This document shows, piece after piece, positions 1 to 9,057 of a DNA stretch of 30,198 bases. Within the stretch, counting starts at the first letter, position 1. Each line of letters starts with the position of its first letter. The position numbers were made by a program, and so were the translations under genes. Source of the stretch: Lingula anatina (Eukaryota > Brachiopoda > Lingulata > Lingulida > Lingulidae). The notes beneath the pieces were generated by a model, which was not told where the DNA came from, searched no databases, and saw only the letters and a program-made list of their open reading frames with translations. The stretch spans positions 54,404 to 84,601 of the forward strand of contig NW_019773564.1 in NCBI RefSeq assembly GCF_001039355.2, read 5' to 3'.

Positions 1-34
<34 letters not shown>
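1..34. repeat. (CA)n microsatellite
   Basis: The window opens in an uninterrupted CA dinucleotide run of about 17 units. It lies in the intron before the WSC exon of the xylosyltransferase gene, so the true repeat may extend beyond the window edge. Confidence 0.95.
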
Positions 35-35
<1 letters not shown>

Positions 36-87
36 CATGTTAGACCATGGACAGCCAGGTTTTAAATTTTCCAAAAAAAATTTTCAG

Positions 88-255
88 GATTTAAATACGC
101 AGGTGTGCAATATGGCAAAGAATGCTGGTGTGGTAATGAGTATGGTAAATATGGCCAACTCCATGAAGCCTCCTGCAGTAGCAAGTGTCCAGGGGAGAGT
201 GGAGCTCTGTGTGGAGGGTACAAGGCACAGAATATTTACCACACGGGGCTGGGAG
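88..255 (+). CDS. XYLT: XYLT exon: WSC domain
   Basis: The acceptor is TTTTCAG at 81-87 and the donor is GTATTT at 256. The exon enters needing one base from the previous exon and leaves in phase 1. It encodes [20 protein letters not shown], then spaced cysteines and CPGE..ALCGG, the typical WSC cysteine pattern (a putative carbohydrate-binding module). The first WSC cysteines must be on the previous exon, outside the window. Confidence 0.9.
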
Positions 256-3200
256 GTATTTGTATAGATTGTAAAGGCAGACATTTCTCAATTTTTTGTG
301 TTATTAAAGTAATGTATAGATTGTGAAGGCAGAGATTTCTTTATTTTTAATGTTATTAGAACATAAATTTGAAGGATCATTCTGTGTTATAAAAGTCTCA
401 TGATGGACTGTGGATTCACCAAAATGCGTTAATATGGATTTAAACCATTTGGCCAAACGCTGTCAGTCTGTTTCCATATTAGGAATAAGAAGATAGAAAA
501 ATAAAATTTGTATTTTATCAACTGGAAAATTGTATTTCAGAAAAGCCCAATAATGCTGTCCATCTGGTCAGCTCTTTATCAGAAGAGTTTCCAAAGAATG
601 CAGTGAGAATTGCTTTTATCTTGACTCTCAATGGTAGATCACTTAGGCAGACCAAAAGGCTTTTTAAGGCATTGTTTCATGTCAACCACTATTACTACAT
701 CCATGTTGATTCAGTAAGTATTTGTAAGTATGGTAAAAGTACGTATCAAGATTAATTGAGAAGAATTTGCTGACTTTGCTTATATTATTATGGGGACTAC
801 AGTGTTGGATTTTGAAATCTGAAAAGTATTATGGAAAAAACTTGATGTAGTATTGACAAGAGCTTCAAACAATTTTTAGGTCTAAATGCATTTTGTGAAT
901 AATTTCTAGATTTGCATCTATCTTAGAGTCTTTTGTTATCTTACCCTTAGCGTCAAGAGTATCTTTATAGAGAACTTGTGAACCAATTGGCCAGATTCCC
1001 CAATGTCCGTTTCGCTCCAGTCCGTATGTCCACAATTTGGGGTGGAGCCAGTCTTCTACAGATGCTTCTTACTTGTATTAAAGATTTATTAGCCATGAAA
1101 GATTGGAACTGGCACTTTGTTCTCAATTTAAGTGAATCAGACTACCCTGTCAAGTAAGTGCTATTGGAAGAATCTTCTTGGTATTTGTTGATTATTCACC
1201 TTTTTATATTAAGTTTGATGAAACTTATTTTTTGCTCTCTACTGTCAGTTAATGATTTTTACTGCTGTGTGGTATTGTGGTTTTTATTTATTAATGTGTT
1301 TATCTATTTTTCAGAACCATTTGGGATTTAACCAACTTCCTTACAATGTACAGACACAAAAATTTTCTCAAATCACATGGCAGAGATACCCCAAGGTAAG
1401 AACCTCTTTTTTCTGTCTTAATTTGGCATATTGAAATATGAACTGTTGATATTAGAAATGGGGTATTATATTATGTCAGGATATTACTGTTATGTTTTGG
1501 TGTAATACTAGCCTGTTTCTTTAAAGTATCAAACGGATATATAAATCCTATCCTGAAAATGAAAAATGAAAACGCATTCAAAGGATTCAATGTGAAATTT
1601 GATCAGACAGAGTGACACTCTTTGTCATCTCTCACCTTTGCCTATTTGTAAAGCCTCTGTAAGTAAATGTTACATGCCATCTAATGCAGACTAGATCAAA
1701 GTTTTGCCCATTCATCCTTAACTTATTATTAATATTATAATAGATATCTTTCATATTTCTTGTATGACCATGTGGGTTATTTGATTTTGACTCTTTATGT
1801 TATTTTCAGATTTATAAAGAAGCAGGGTCTAGACAGGACATTCTATGAGTGTGACACTCATATGTGGCGTCTTGGGACCCGTAGCCTTCCAGATGGCATT
1901 AGGATAGATGGCGGTAGTGACTGGATTGCCTTAAGTCGTCCATTTGCCTCTTATGTTGTTCATGGGGATGATGCCCTCCTTGATGGGTTAAAAACAATGT
2001 ACAGATACACACTTTTGCCTGCTGAGGTATAATGATAATCCTGAAACTTTGTGTATTGATTTAGAAATGTGTGACTTTGTCCCACTTATGCTCATAAGTT
2101 TTAACATTACTTCAAGACACAAAACACCTGATACTGCTAATTCATAATTTTTCTGGTAATGATATAAAGAAATTTCCAATTTTCTATTTTGATTAATTTG
2201 TTTATTTTTAAGGAATCTACTTAGAAGATGTGTTTATAAAAATAGCATACAATACATTTATATCTCAAATTTCATAATGTTATATATATGTTTTTAAATA
2301 TTTTTTCAGAAATTAAATTATTTCTGTTTGTAAGTTAAGAAATTTGACATTGATATTATCAAAGAATTTATTAAAAACTTTATTGAAGAACTGTTTTGGC
2401 TGACAAGTGTCATCCTTAAATTAATTGTGAGACTCTCTCCAAAGTATTTATGGCTTATGGCTTATTTTCCTCTACAGTCCTTCTTCCACACAGTTATCCA
2501 GAACAGTAAATTCTGCACTACATTTGTGGACAACAATCTTCACCTTACAAATTGGCGCCGTAAGCAAGGCTGCAAGTGCCAGTACAAGCATATCGTTGAC
2601 TGGTGTGGATGTTCCCCAAATGACTTCAAACAAGAGGATCTCTCAAGATTACTGGTAAGAATGTGGTTTTCAAAAATCGCTTTTTTTTTTTAATACTTGT
2701 TTGTCTTTGGGTAAAAACATTTGGGTATTACTAGATCTACGACACATCATATGGAGTGTATATTCAAATATAGCACATTGAATATTATACACATGGCAAA
2801 TAGGTAAGAATAAACTTTTTGTTCACATAGGGAACTGCAGAAAAAGTCACATTTTTTGCACGGAAATTTGAAGCCATTGTGGACCAAACTGTGATAAACA
2901 AACTGGATGCTGTTTTATATGGAGACTATCCGAAAGGTAGCTATAAAATTTCACATTATCAGATTTGTATGGCATATTGATCCCCATCATGATAAATTAT
3001 TAAATTTCAGGTTGTTCCCATCATTAATAACTTATAAGTTTATTATAGAAATGCACAATATTAATTATGCCATGTTTTTCACACAGGAATGCCTGGGCTA
3101 GACCTGTACTGGCAGCATGACTTTCACCACGAAGACATCAACACCAAAACGGATGACGCATACTTCACTTTCTACCACTCATTTAGTAGACAGACGGCCG

Positions 3201-4231
3201 ATAGGCTGGAAACATTAAATCGTTGCAGTATTACACCTGATGAAATCAGAGAAGTAACTTTGTTTTCTGAATCAGATACAATGTCTGGGATATTGGTTCT
3301 TTTTTCTGCTGTTGTTGAGGGAAGGCGGTATCAAATCGAGACTTACATGAAACCCAAACACAAACCAACTAAAATCCACAGTGTTATAGGACCTGCTGGA
3401 AGACTGGTTTCTTTGCAGGTAAGTGAATATTTTACATACTGGAAGGAAGCATCAATTATTTTATGATAATTTACATTGAATTTGGTGTTTGTTTATACTG
3501 TTGTTTTAAAAGCTACTCTCATATGAAATTGTTTGACAAATAGTTTTTAACTTGCATGTGTATTTTTTCAGGTCGGCACAAATTTTGACCCCAAAGAACT
3601 TGTGTTTCGAAATTTTGGCAACTTTCTGGGACCCTACAGTGACATTAGTTTACGACATGAGTGGGGACAAGGCAAGGAATTTGATGTTACAGTTGTTTGG
3701 GTTGATCCAGCTGGTGTGATAGCTGGGTCTTTTGAAGAAACAGTGAATCAGGGAGTATATGTAGGTGCTCATAAACCACAGTTCCAAAATCCTCTCAGAC
3801 CAGGAAGATGGACAGTTAGATTATTGACAGATTGGCATTTAATGGCAGAGCAGGAATTTTTTATCTTGCCACTGTCACATATCAACAAGAGAAAGATCAC
3901 AAAAGATGAGGCTTTGGCTGCCCACAAGGGTCCAGAAGGATTTTACAAAGAGAAAGATTTTTCAGATCTACAGAGTGTGATTTTAGTCACTGACAAGAAG
4001 GCGGAATGTGAGAAAAATGGTCAGAAATTTGGCAAGGATCTGTTTGACTGGATTGACACGCTGAGTGCACAATTATGGTGGATTGAAGAAACGTGCGTGG
4101 TTGAATCATCAACTTCTTTCCCATGTGGAGATTTAAGAATCTGTGCAGACACAGACTGGAGTTCCAGAGCTCCAGATCCCAAATCAGAAATAGGTTCAGT
4201 TGATCCCCGTACAGGAAGGATAGAGAGATGA
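88..4231 (+). CDS. XYLT: Peptide O-xylosyltransferase, 3' part of gene (nine exons)
   Basis: The enzyme moves xylose from UDP-xylose to serine of proteoglycan core proteins in the Golgi, the first step of heparan and chondroitin sulfate synthesis. Exons: 88-255, 541-713, 951-1153, 1315-1395, 1810-2026, 2478-2654, 2831-2936, 3087-3418, 3572-4231. All introns are GT-AG and the joined frame is open for 705 codons to TGA. In visible numbering the order is WSC domain (about 1-50), GT14/Branch catalytic domain (about 75-350) with [28 protein letters not shown] (242-247) and the Cys-rich [19 protein letters not shown] (312-330), then the C-terminal xylosyltransferase domain ending in [11 protein letters not shown]. 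These are signature stretches of XYLT1/XYLT2. An N-terminal WSC domain is the invertebrate arrangement (fly oxt, worm sqv-6). The signal anchor and stem exons are upstream of the window, so the protein is partial here. No frameshift or lost motif was seen. Confidence 0.95.
541..713 (+). CDS. XYLT: XYLT exon: start of GT14 catalytic domain
   Basis: The acceptor TATTTCAG ends at 540 and the donor GTAAGT starts at 714; phase 1 to 0. It encodes the first beta strand region, [16 protein letters not shown], then YYYIHVDS, matching the XYLT nucleotide-sugar binding start. Confidence 0.92.
951..1153 (+). CDS. XYLT: XYLT exon: catalytic domain, WGGASLL and SESDYP motifs
   Basis: The acceptor CCCTTAG ends at 950 and the donor GTAAGT starts at 1154; phase 0 to 2. 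It carries [14 protein letters not shown] and NLSESDYP, both strongly conserved in XYLT1/2. Confidence 0.93.
1315..1395 (+). CDS. XYLT: XYLT exon: catalytic domain, NFLKSHGRD motif
   Basis: This short 81-nt exon lies between TTTTCAG (to 1314) and GTAAGA (1396); phase 2 to 2. It encodes [18 protein letters not shown], a characteristic XYLT stretch. Confidence 0.9.
1810..2026 (+). CDS. XYLT: XYLT exon: catalytic core with DGGSDW
   Basis: The acceptor ATTTTCAG ends at 1809 and the donor GTATAA starts at 2027; phase 2 to 0. It encodes [19 protein letters not shown] and [14 protein letters not shown], the highly conserved acceptor and donor binding core, ending in YTLLPAE. Confidence 0.95.
2478..2654 (+). 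CDS. XYLT: XYLT exon: Cys-rich motif
   Basis: The acceptor CTCTACAG ends at 2477 and the donor GTAAGA starts at 2655; phase 0 to 0. It encodes [16 protein letters not shown] and [19 protein letters not shown], a cysteine cluster diagnostic of animal xylosyltransferases. Confidence 0.96.
2831..2936 (+). CDS. XYLT: XYLT exon: end of catalytic domain
   Basis: The acceptor TTCACATAG ends at 2830 and the donor GTAGCT starts at 2937; phase 0 to 1. It encodes [14 protein letters not shown], matching the end of the GT14 domain. Confidence 0.9.
3087..3418 (+). CDS. XYLT: XYLT exon: linker and start of C-terminal domain
   Basis: The acceptor TTCACACAG ends at 3086 and the donor GTAAGT starts at 3419; phase 1 to 0. 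It begins [10 protein letters not shown] and contains [11 protein letters not shown], followed by the beta-rich C-terminal xylosyltransferase domain ([11 protein letters not shown]). Confidence 0.92.
3572..4231 (+). CDS. XYLT: XYLT last coding exon: C-terminal domain and stop
   Basis: The acceptor TTTTTTCAG ends at 3571 and the frame runs 219 codons to TGA at 4229-4231. It begins [20 protein letters not shown] and ends with [15 protein letters not shown] plus a short basic tail. This is the conserved C-terminal end of XYLT1/2, so the 3' end of the coding region is complete. Confidence 0.94.
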   Translation, partial: VGTNFDPKELVFRNFGNFLGPYSDISLRHEWGQGKEFDVTVVWVDPAGVIAGSFEETVNQGVYVGAHKPQFQNPLRPGRWTVRLLTDWHLMAEQEFFILPLSHINKRKITKDEALAAHKGPEGFYKEKDFSDLQSVILVTDKKAECEKNGQKFGKDLFDWIDTLSAQLWWIEETCVVESSTSFPCGDLRICADTDWSSRAPDPKSEIGSVDPRTGRIER

Positions 4232-4548
4232 CATAGTTAATATTAATTGTCAATGTCTAATTCTTATGGTTGTTCTAGTTTCCGTTTCCGTAAGTAATCA
4301 TGGTGGTCAGTGGTGCGTTTTAAAGTCTTTTTCCTGCAATTTATGCAATGATGCACAAAGGTGCGCCTGTTTCCTTGCTGTAACTGCTATATGTTATTGA
4401 GGTATATTATTGTCTCATTTCTCTCAAATGTACGTAATGACATTTTTACATCATGCCCTTTACACATATTTGAGCTTTGCTGTCTAATTTATTTATGCTA
4501 TGCAATTATAAAGGAGTGAACAGTATAAACATTGTCATTGCCAGGGTA

Positions 4549-4582
4549 TGTTTTATGAGTATATATAATATATATATATTTA
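4549..4582. repeat. (AT)n-rich microsatellite
   Basis: An imperfect AT dinucleotide run lies in the XYLT 3' flank. Confidence 0.8.
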
Positions 4583-4650
4583 TTGTGCTCTATAACAATT
4601 CCAAAATATTTTCCCCGTTTTAAACATCTCCACTTCCAAACAATTTGTCT

Positions 4651-5268
4651 CTTAAGGTGCTCCTCCACTTGAAAGTACATGTAACTGTCCCTAGTTTTTT
4701 CTTGCAAGCTTCTCCCAAGAGAAAACTGGGAGACTCCATTCCGTTTGTGGGTAACATTTGCCAAGAGCTACTCTCGAAGCTGAAATTGCACATTTGCAAG
4801 AGACTTTATGACAAAGACTGTGAGCTACCTTTTCACTTGAGATGGAAATTGCTGTAAATTTATACAGAAATCCTCAGCTGCCCATATACTGGAAAGGGGT
4901 GCTGTGACGTTTTCTTGCTCCCCTTGGAAGCAAAAGCAGGTCTCTGCAGGTATGTTGTATACATGCTTTTGAAAGAGAAAATATAAAGAGGAAACAGAAT
5001 CTGAGTGTCAAAGGGGATGCAGAGGCAAGAAAGATTTATCATTGAAATTGGAGAATTCCCAAGTGCAAGTTATATATTTCCTTTTAAACTATGAATTATT
5101 AAATTTTTTAGTGTCCCATGTCTACAAGTGAAAGGCAACAGATTATAAAGTAAGTTGACGATAAAGAATTATTTCTCACTGCATTGGTGCGAGAACGTGT
5201 GAACGTGTTGCCTGGGCTAAATTTGAGAGTGATTGAACACAAAAAAAACTCAAGTGGAGGAGTGCAAT
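4651..5268. mobile_element. Candidate short terminal-inverted-repeat element
   Basis: The left end reads GGTGCTCCTCCACTTGA (from about 4656) and the right end reads TCAAGTGGAGGAGTGC (about 5250-5265), its near-exact reverse complement with a one-base gap. The interior of about 600 bp has no coding potential. This is the layout of a non-autonomous DNA transposon, but I found no clear target-site duplication and the superfamily is unknown. Confidence 0.4.
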
Positions 5269-5788
5269 TTCTGTTTTTTTATTCTCAAGAGAGTTTATAG
5301 AAGGTGCAATTCTTTTTATTTATCTTTTATATTAACTTTTTTTATATACTACAAAGAGCTGAAAATATTTGGTTGAAAAGAAAAGATGTAACACTTGGGG
5401 AAAATGCTCTGGAATTTTTTTCTATAACCACTAAAGTATGTTCAAAGAAAGACAATCCATGTCAAGCTTTTCATAATTGGGTATTTTTTCTTTTATTAAT
5501 TAGGAATAATGTTCAAATATCTTTATTGAAAAACAAACTTTTGAATTACTATTTTAGGAAAATGAAAAGCTATAATACTTACTCAGGTTTTGGTCCCTGA
5601 AAAAACTTACATTCAGCCTAATTTCACTCTAAATTTCATTGTTCTGCCAGTGATTCTTACCAAATATAACACAGTATTTTGAGGAAAAGGCATGTGGCAA
5701 AATGCATGTAGGTCATATATTAAAGGTGCACAGTGTAGGATTTTCCAGCAGAAAACTCGTACTTATCAAAGTTTCCTTTGGTAAACAG

Positions 5789-5790
5789 TA

Positions 5791-5821
<31 letters not shown>
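5789..5821. repeat. Poly-T tract
   Basis: A thymine run of about 33 bases is interrupted once by C. It could be the reversed A-tail of a retroposed sequence, but nothing recognisable is attached. Confidence 0.7.
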
Positions 5822-6229
5822 AGCTAACCAACCTTTGATCCTCCTTTTTCTGTCACTGGCCAACACTATTACCACCTGGAAAAAGTTCTTAACCCATGCT
5901 TAAGTGATGATGTTGCAAATTCTGATCTCCCTTTGAGTTCAATTCTGGCATTGACTTCTGGATCCTTCTTGAATTAAAGCTGTCAAGATGGTTGTTGGGC
6001 AGCAGTGTTGATCAGGAGGGGAGTAATTTTTTTCCAACATTAATTCATATCATTTACCAGTTAGAATTGAGTCAAAAAGTAATGTCATTGTTGGAATTAT
6101 ACTAATCGTGGGTTAATTTAAAATCCTAAACTTTGTCACTTAAACATGGCTTAATTGGGTGAAATTACTATATAATTTGTTAAAACATCACTGTCACAGT
6201 GGAAGAAATGAAGTCTAAATTATGTTTAA

Positions 6230-6233
<4 letters not shown>

Positions 6234-6275
<42 letters not shown>
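6234..6275. repeat. (CT)n microsatellite
   Basis: An uninterrupted CT dinucleotide array of about 20 units lies in intergenic DNA. Confidence 0.95.
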
Positions 6276-6277
<2 letters not shown>

Positions 6278-8157
6278 AAAATGTTACTCGATGAAAGCTA
6301 TATCATCCTTTACAGTTCATACTTTAATACGTATAATTATATTATTTGTAGCATATACATGTGCCAAAGTGTTTTACTATGGCTGGAAGGGTTAGAATGT
6401 CTACTTAAGTTGCTTTAATGATTTGTTTTGTAATTTATAAGATGGCCAATTTTCAAAGTCTTGAAACAGTAATTACTAGAATCTTACATCAGTATTGTTT
6501 GATGCATGTTATGATAGTGTGATCTCGGAAGTGTTTCCACAATGTTTGTTACAGAAAGTCAAATTATCTGTTTTTACCGACATGAAAATGTCCAGAATAG
6601 GTCAGTTATCTTGTTTCATGATAGTGAAACTTACCTTAAAGATCTTCATATTGTCTTACATTAAACGCATATATATTTATATCCCTATAAAGCAATTGGT
6701 TGTTTGTGTCCCATTTCTTTAAAGATTGCATTTTACTTCAGTCAAAATGCAAATGATGCAGGTAAATGTTCTTTTGGTATTATCTAAGTGAAGAAAATAT
6801 GGTAATTATGGTTAAAATTTATTAGCTATTTTTTAGTTTGGAATGAAAAGGTTTTTTTTTTCCCCAAATAAAAATCAACAGCCAGGTCAATTTGTAATTA
6901 TACAGTTTATTTCCAAGGAAGAAGGGTGAAGTGTTGTAAGATAGATGTAAGGTTGTGTTCAATTTTTACCTGAAAGGTCACATAAATCCAGCTATGTATA
7001 CATTTTTCCATAACAAATTTAATGTCATATATGATATTATCTTTTTTTAATGCATTTGAAAAGATCTAGTCAAATAAGGCGCATATATCTACATAATTAT
7101 CATTAAGTATATCATCTTTTTTCATAAATTTCATTATGGCTAGAAACTGCTTTTGCTCAATATGGTGCCAGTTGATAATGTTCATTAATATAAGTTTAAA
7201 TAGGGTGAAAGCAATAAGAAATGAAGAGCACAGACTAGCAAAATAGCCTTGCTTAGCATTTATTTTCTTAGTAAAATTTCGGAATCCAAGCAAGTATCCA
7301 AATCATGAAACCAGATTGATAATTTTGTTGTACTGACAATCCAATGCTTATTACAATGTACAAATGTTCAAGTTTAACACTTCTTTTTACTCCTATAGAT
7401 TGTTAATACATTGTATTATTATTTATGGTTTAACAGCTGTATAACTGAAGTTTAGAAATTAAATTGTAATTGTTTCAGTTAATTATTATGTACATGCATG
7501 TTACATAATTAACTGCTAAGTCTGTTTTCAAGAATTTGTTGGTGGTGTTTGAAATGAAAAATATGCAGATGCTTTCAAGAAGTGGTGTAATTTAAAAATG
7601 CATTTCATGTGAAGGTGGCAAGTAATAAAATATTAAGAAAAACAACATGCACTTAGTTATTACTCTTTCCATGCTGGAAAAAATCACAGTTCCCACAAAG
7701 ACTGATTTTGTTGAGGGCCCAGAAGCATTTCCAGGGGCGGAATCGGGATTATTTGAAGGGGGAGGGGGTCTGAAGAGCCCCGAAAAATTTTGGTATTTTA
7801 GAGGAAGAACGGTTTAGAACTATTCCGCCAAAATTTATTGAAAACTCCCTAAGGTTTCGTATTTCTAACAGGTTTTGATTGTTAGCAAAAGTATTTCCCG
7901 AAACTAGACTGATTCATTGAGAACAAATTTTAAGGGTGAGGAGCACACCGTTCTGTGAAAAAAGAAAGAGAGAGGACCTCACTCTCACTGTTAGAAGAAG
8001 GGGAATACCGCGGGTAGATAAAATAAGCTCAAGTATAACACAAATTGAACTTCAGTGGAGAAAAGTTAGGTGTATACAGTGTAAGATATGCATGGTGCTC
8101 TGTATAGGTACCCGCCTTACCAAATTTAAGAAATTATCAAAGATATACTTAACTACA

Positions 8158-8390
8158 GTAACACCCCCATTTCCATAGATTTTTAGATCGATCTATCCCT
8201 GTGGGGAGTCTCAATAGATTACTGTCAGCTTGGCCGGCTTAAGCGTCTGCCCCGCCTACTAAAAGCTGAAAGGGGGTAATTAACTATGGTGTTCGCTCGG
8301 CTGACTGCAATTTAGCGTGAACCCCCAGGGAATTAGGTCGATCTAAATCTAAATCTCTGGATCGATCTAAATCTCTGGGAATGCAGTGTA
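8158..8390 (-). mobile_element. MITE family A, copy 1
   Basis: This block is the reverse complement of 26793-27022 over about 230 bp, with scattered mismatches and small indels; shared stretches include GTAATTAACTATGGTG and CGGCTGACTGCAATTTAGCG. The two ends are imperfect inverted repeats built on CCA(T/G)AGATTT(TT)AGATCGATCT. It has no coding capacity. The second copy lies in FASN intron 27-28. Exact termini and target-site duplication are uncertain because of a C-run at the right edge. The strand is assigned relative to copy 2. Confidence 0.8.
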
Positions 8391-8444
8391 TCACCCCCCC
8401 CCCTCCCAAACCACCACACACGTACATATGCACGCCTTTAATCG

Positions 8445-8480
8445 CATCAGGGAATTATATCCGATATATAATTCCCTGAT
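8445..8480. repeat. Perfect inverted repeat (hairpin)
   Basis: ATCAGGGAATTATAT is followed by a short centre and then its reverse complement, giving arms of at least 15 bp. It sits just beyond MITE copy 1 and may be part of another small palindromic repeat. A terminator role is not relevant in this genome. Confidence 0.75.
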
Positions 8481-8929
8481 CGCAGTAGGGTCTATTACTA
8501 GTTTGTTGTGTATTTTATTTTTAATAAGGGGATAATTAAGTCAGGGAAGTGCAATATGTTTCCAATGCTCAAGCAGTAAAATAAGCTAGCTTACGCTCGA
8601 CCTGCTTAAGAAATAGATATGTTAAGTAATAGGCCCTACATTGGAGAAAATTTTCCTAAAGTAGGCCTATCTTTTTAACGGGCCTATGTAACATCAACAT
8701 CACTCCCTAAAAGCAAATTATCAAAAATATTTATATTTTCAAGCTATATTTCAATTGTACATATAACCTAGGACGTCCTTGATAAGAGTCACAAGGTTCT
8801 GGAGTGATTTTGCCATGCCAAATAAACGCGGTTGTAAACGTGGCTTTTTACGGCGCTTGTGGTTCTCATACACTGAATGCACTATACTGCAATCTTATGC
8901 AGTGACACCCGACCTCGATCCAGCTTTTG

Positions 8930-8934
8930 ATTGG
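8930..8934 (-). promoter_or_regulatory. FASN: Inverted CCAAT box (NF-Y type)
   Basis: ATTGG in the context GATTGGTCGCC is a good NF-Y site on the minus strand, 48 bases upstream of the TATA box. Confidence 0.45.
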
Positions 8935-8981
8935 TCGCCGTCTTGTGGCCTCATATCATCTGAGAGGCAACATATACTGAA

Positions 8982-8989
8982 TATAAAAG
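8982..8989 (+). promoter_or_regulatory. FASN: TATA box
   Basis: TATAAAAG is a strong match to the TATA consensus. It would place the start of transcription near 9013, 45 bases before a consensus splice donor. Confidence 0.55.
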
Positions 8990-9012
8990 CATATTCCAAC
9001 GAATTTATGACT

Positions 9013-9057
9013 CTAATATTATACTACTTGCTCTCAGATACACCCGGATCTTAACAG
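9013..9057 (+). other. FASN: Putative non-coding first exon of FASN (5' UTR)
   Basis: The exon end is defined by CAG|GTAAGT at 9055-9063, a perfect donor; the start is only estimated from the TATA box. The FASN start codon exon opens with a spliced acceptor 19 nt before ATG, so a 5' UTR exon must exist upstream; this is the best candidate. The implied first intron (9058-10944) is about 1.9 kb. Confidence 0.5.

Larger units (their letters stand above)
4232..8757. other. XYLT 3' UTR plus intergenic DNA, no gene seen
   Basis: This stretch is A+T-rich and holds only short open frames with no recognisable domain or codon bias. No AATAAA occurs in the first 850 nt after the XYLT stop; the first variant ATTAAA is at 5097-5102, so the transcript end is unresolved. 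It contains AT and CT microsatellites, a poly-T run, a candidate short terminal-inverted-repeat element (4650-5270), C- and G-rich repeat relics around 7730-7780, and a MITE at 8158-8390. Confidence 0.7.
8760..9012 (+). promoter_or_regulatory. FASN: Putative FASN core promoter in a CpG-rich patch
   Basis: The surroundings are CpG-poor, but about 8760-9190 holds more than 20 CpGs. Inside are an inverted CCAAT box (ATTGG, 8930-8934), an E-box CATCTG (8957-8962) and a TATA box (TATAAAAG, 8982-8989), about 50 bp between CCAAT and TATA. Vertebrate FASN promoters have the same order: an inverted CCAAT box for NF-Y, an E-box for USF/SREBP, then TATA. Assignment to FASN rests on the downstream donor site and the lack of another gene before 10964. 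It is inference without transcript data. Confidence 0.55.

Noticed and set aside
3987-4253. 88-codon minus-strand open frame over the XYLT last exon
   Set aside because: It is a shadow of the coding strand with no domain.
5304-5600. 98-codon plus-strand open frame in intergenic DNA
   Set aside because: Its A+T-rich composition, no recognisable domain and no splice context indicate chance.
7731-7780. G-rich stretch (CCAGGGGCGGAATCGGG...) like the end of a DNA transposon
   Set aside because: Only one end is visible and no inverted partner or duplication was found; too weak to call.
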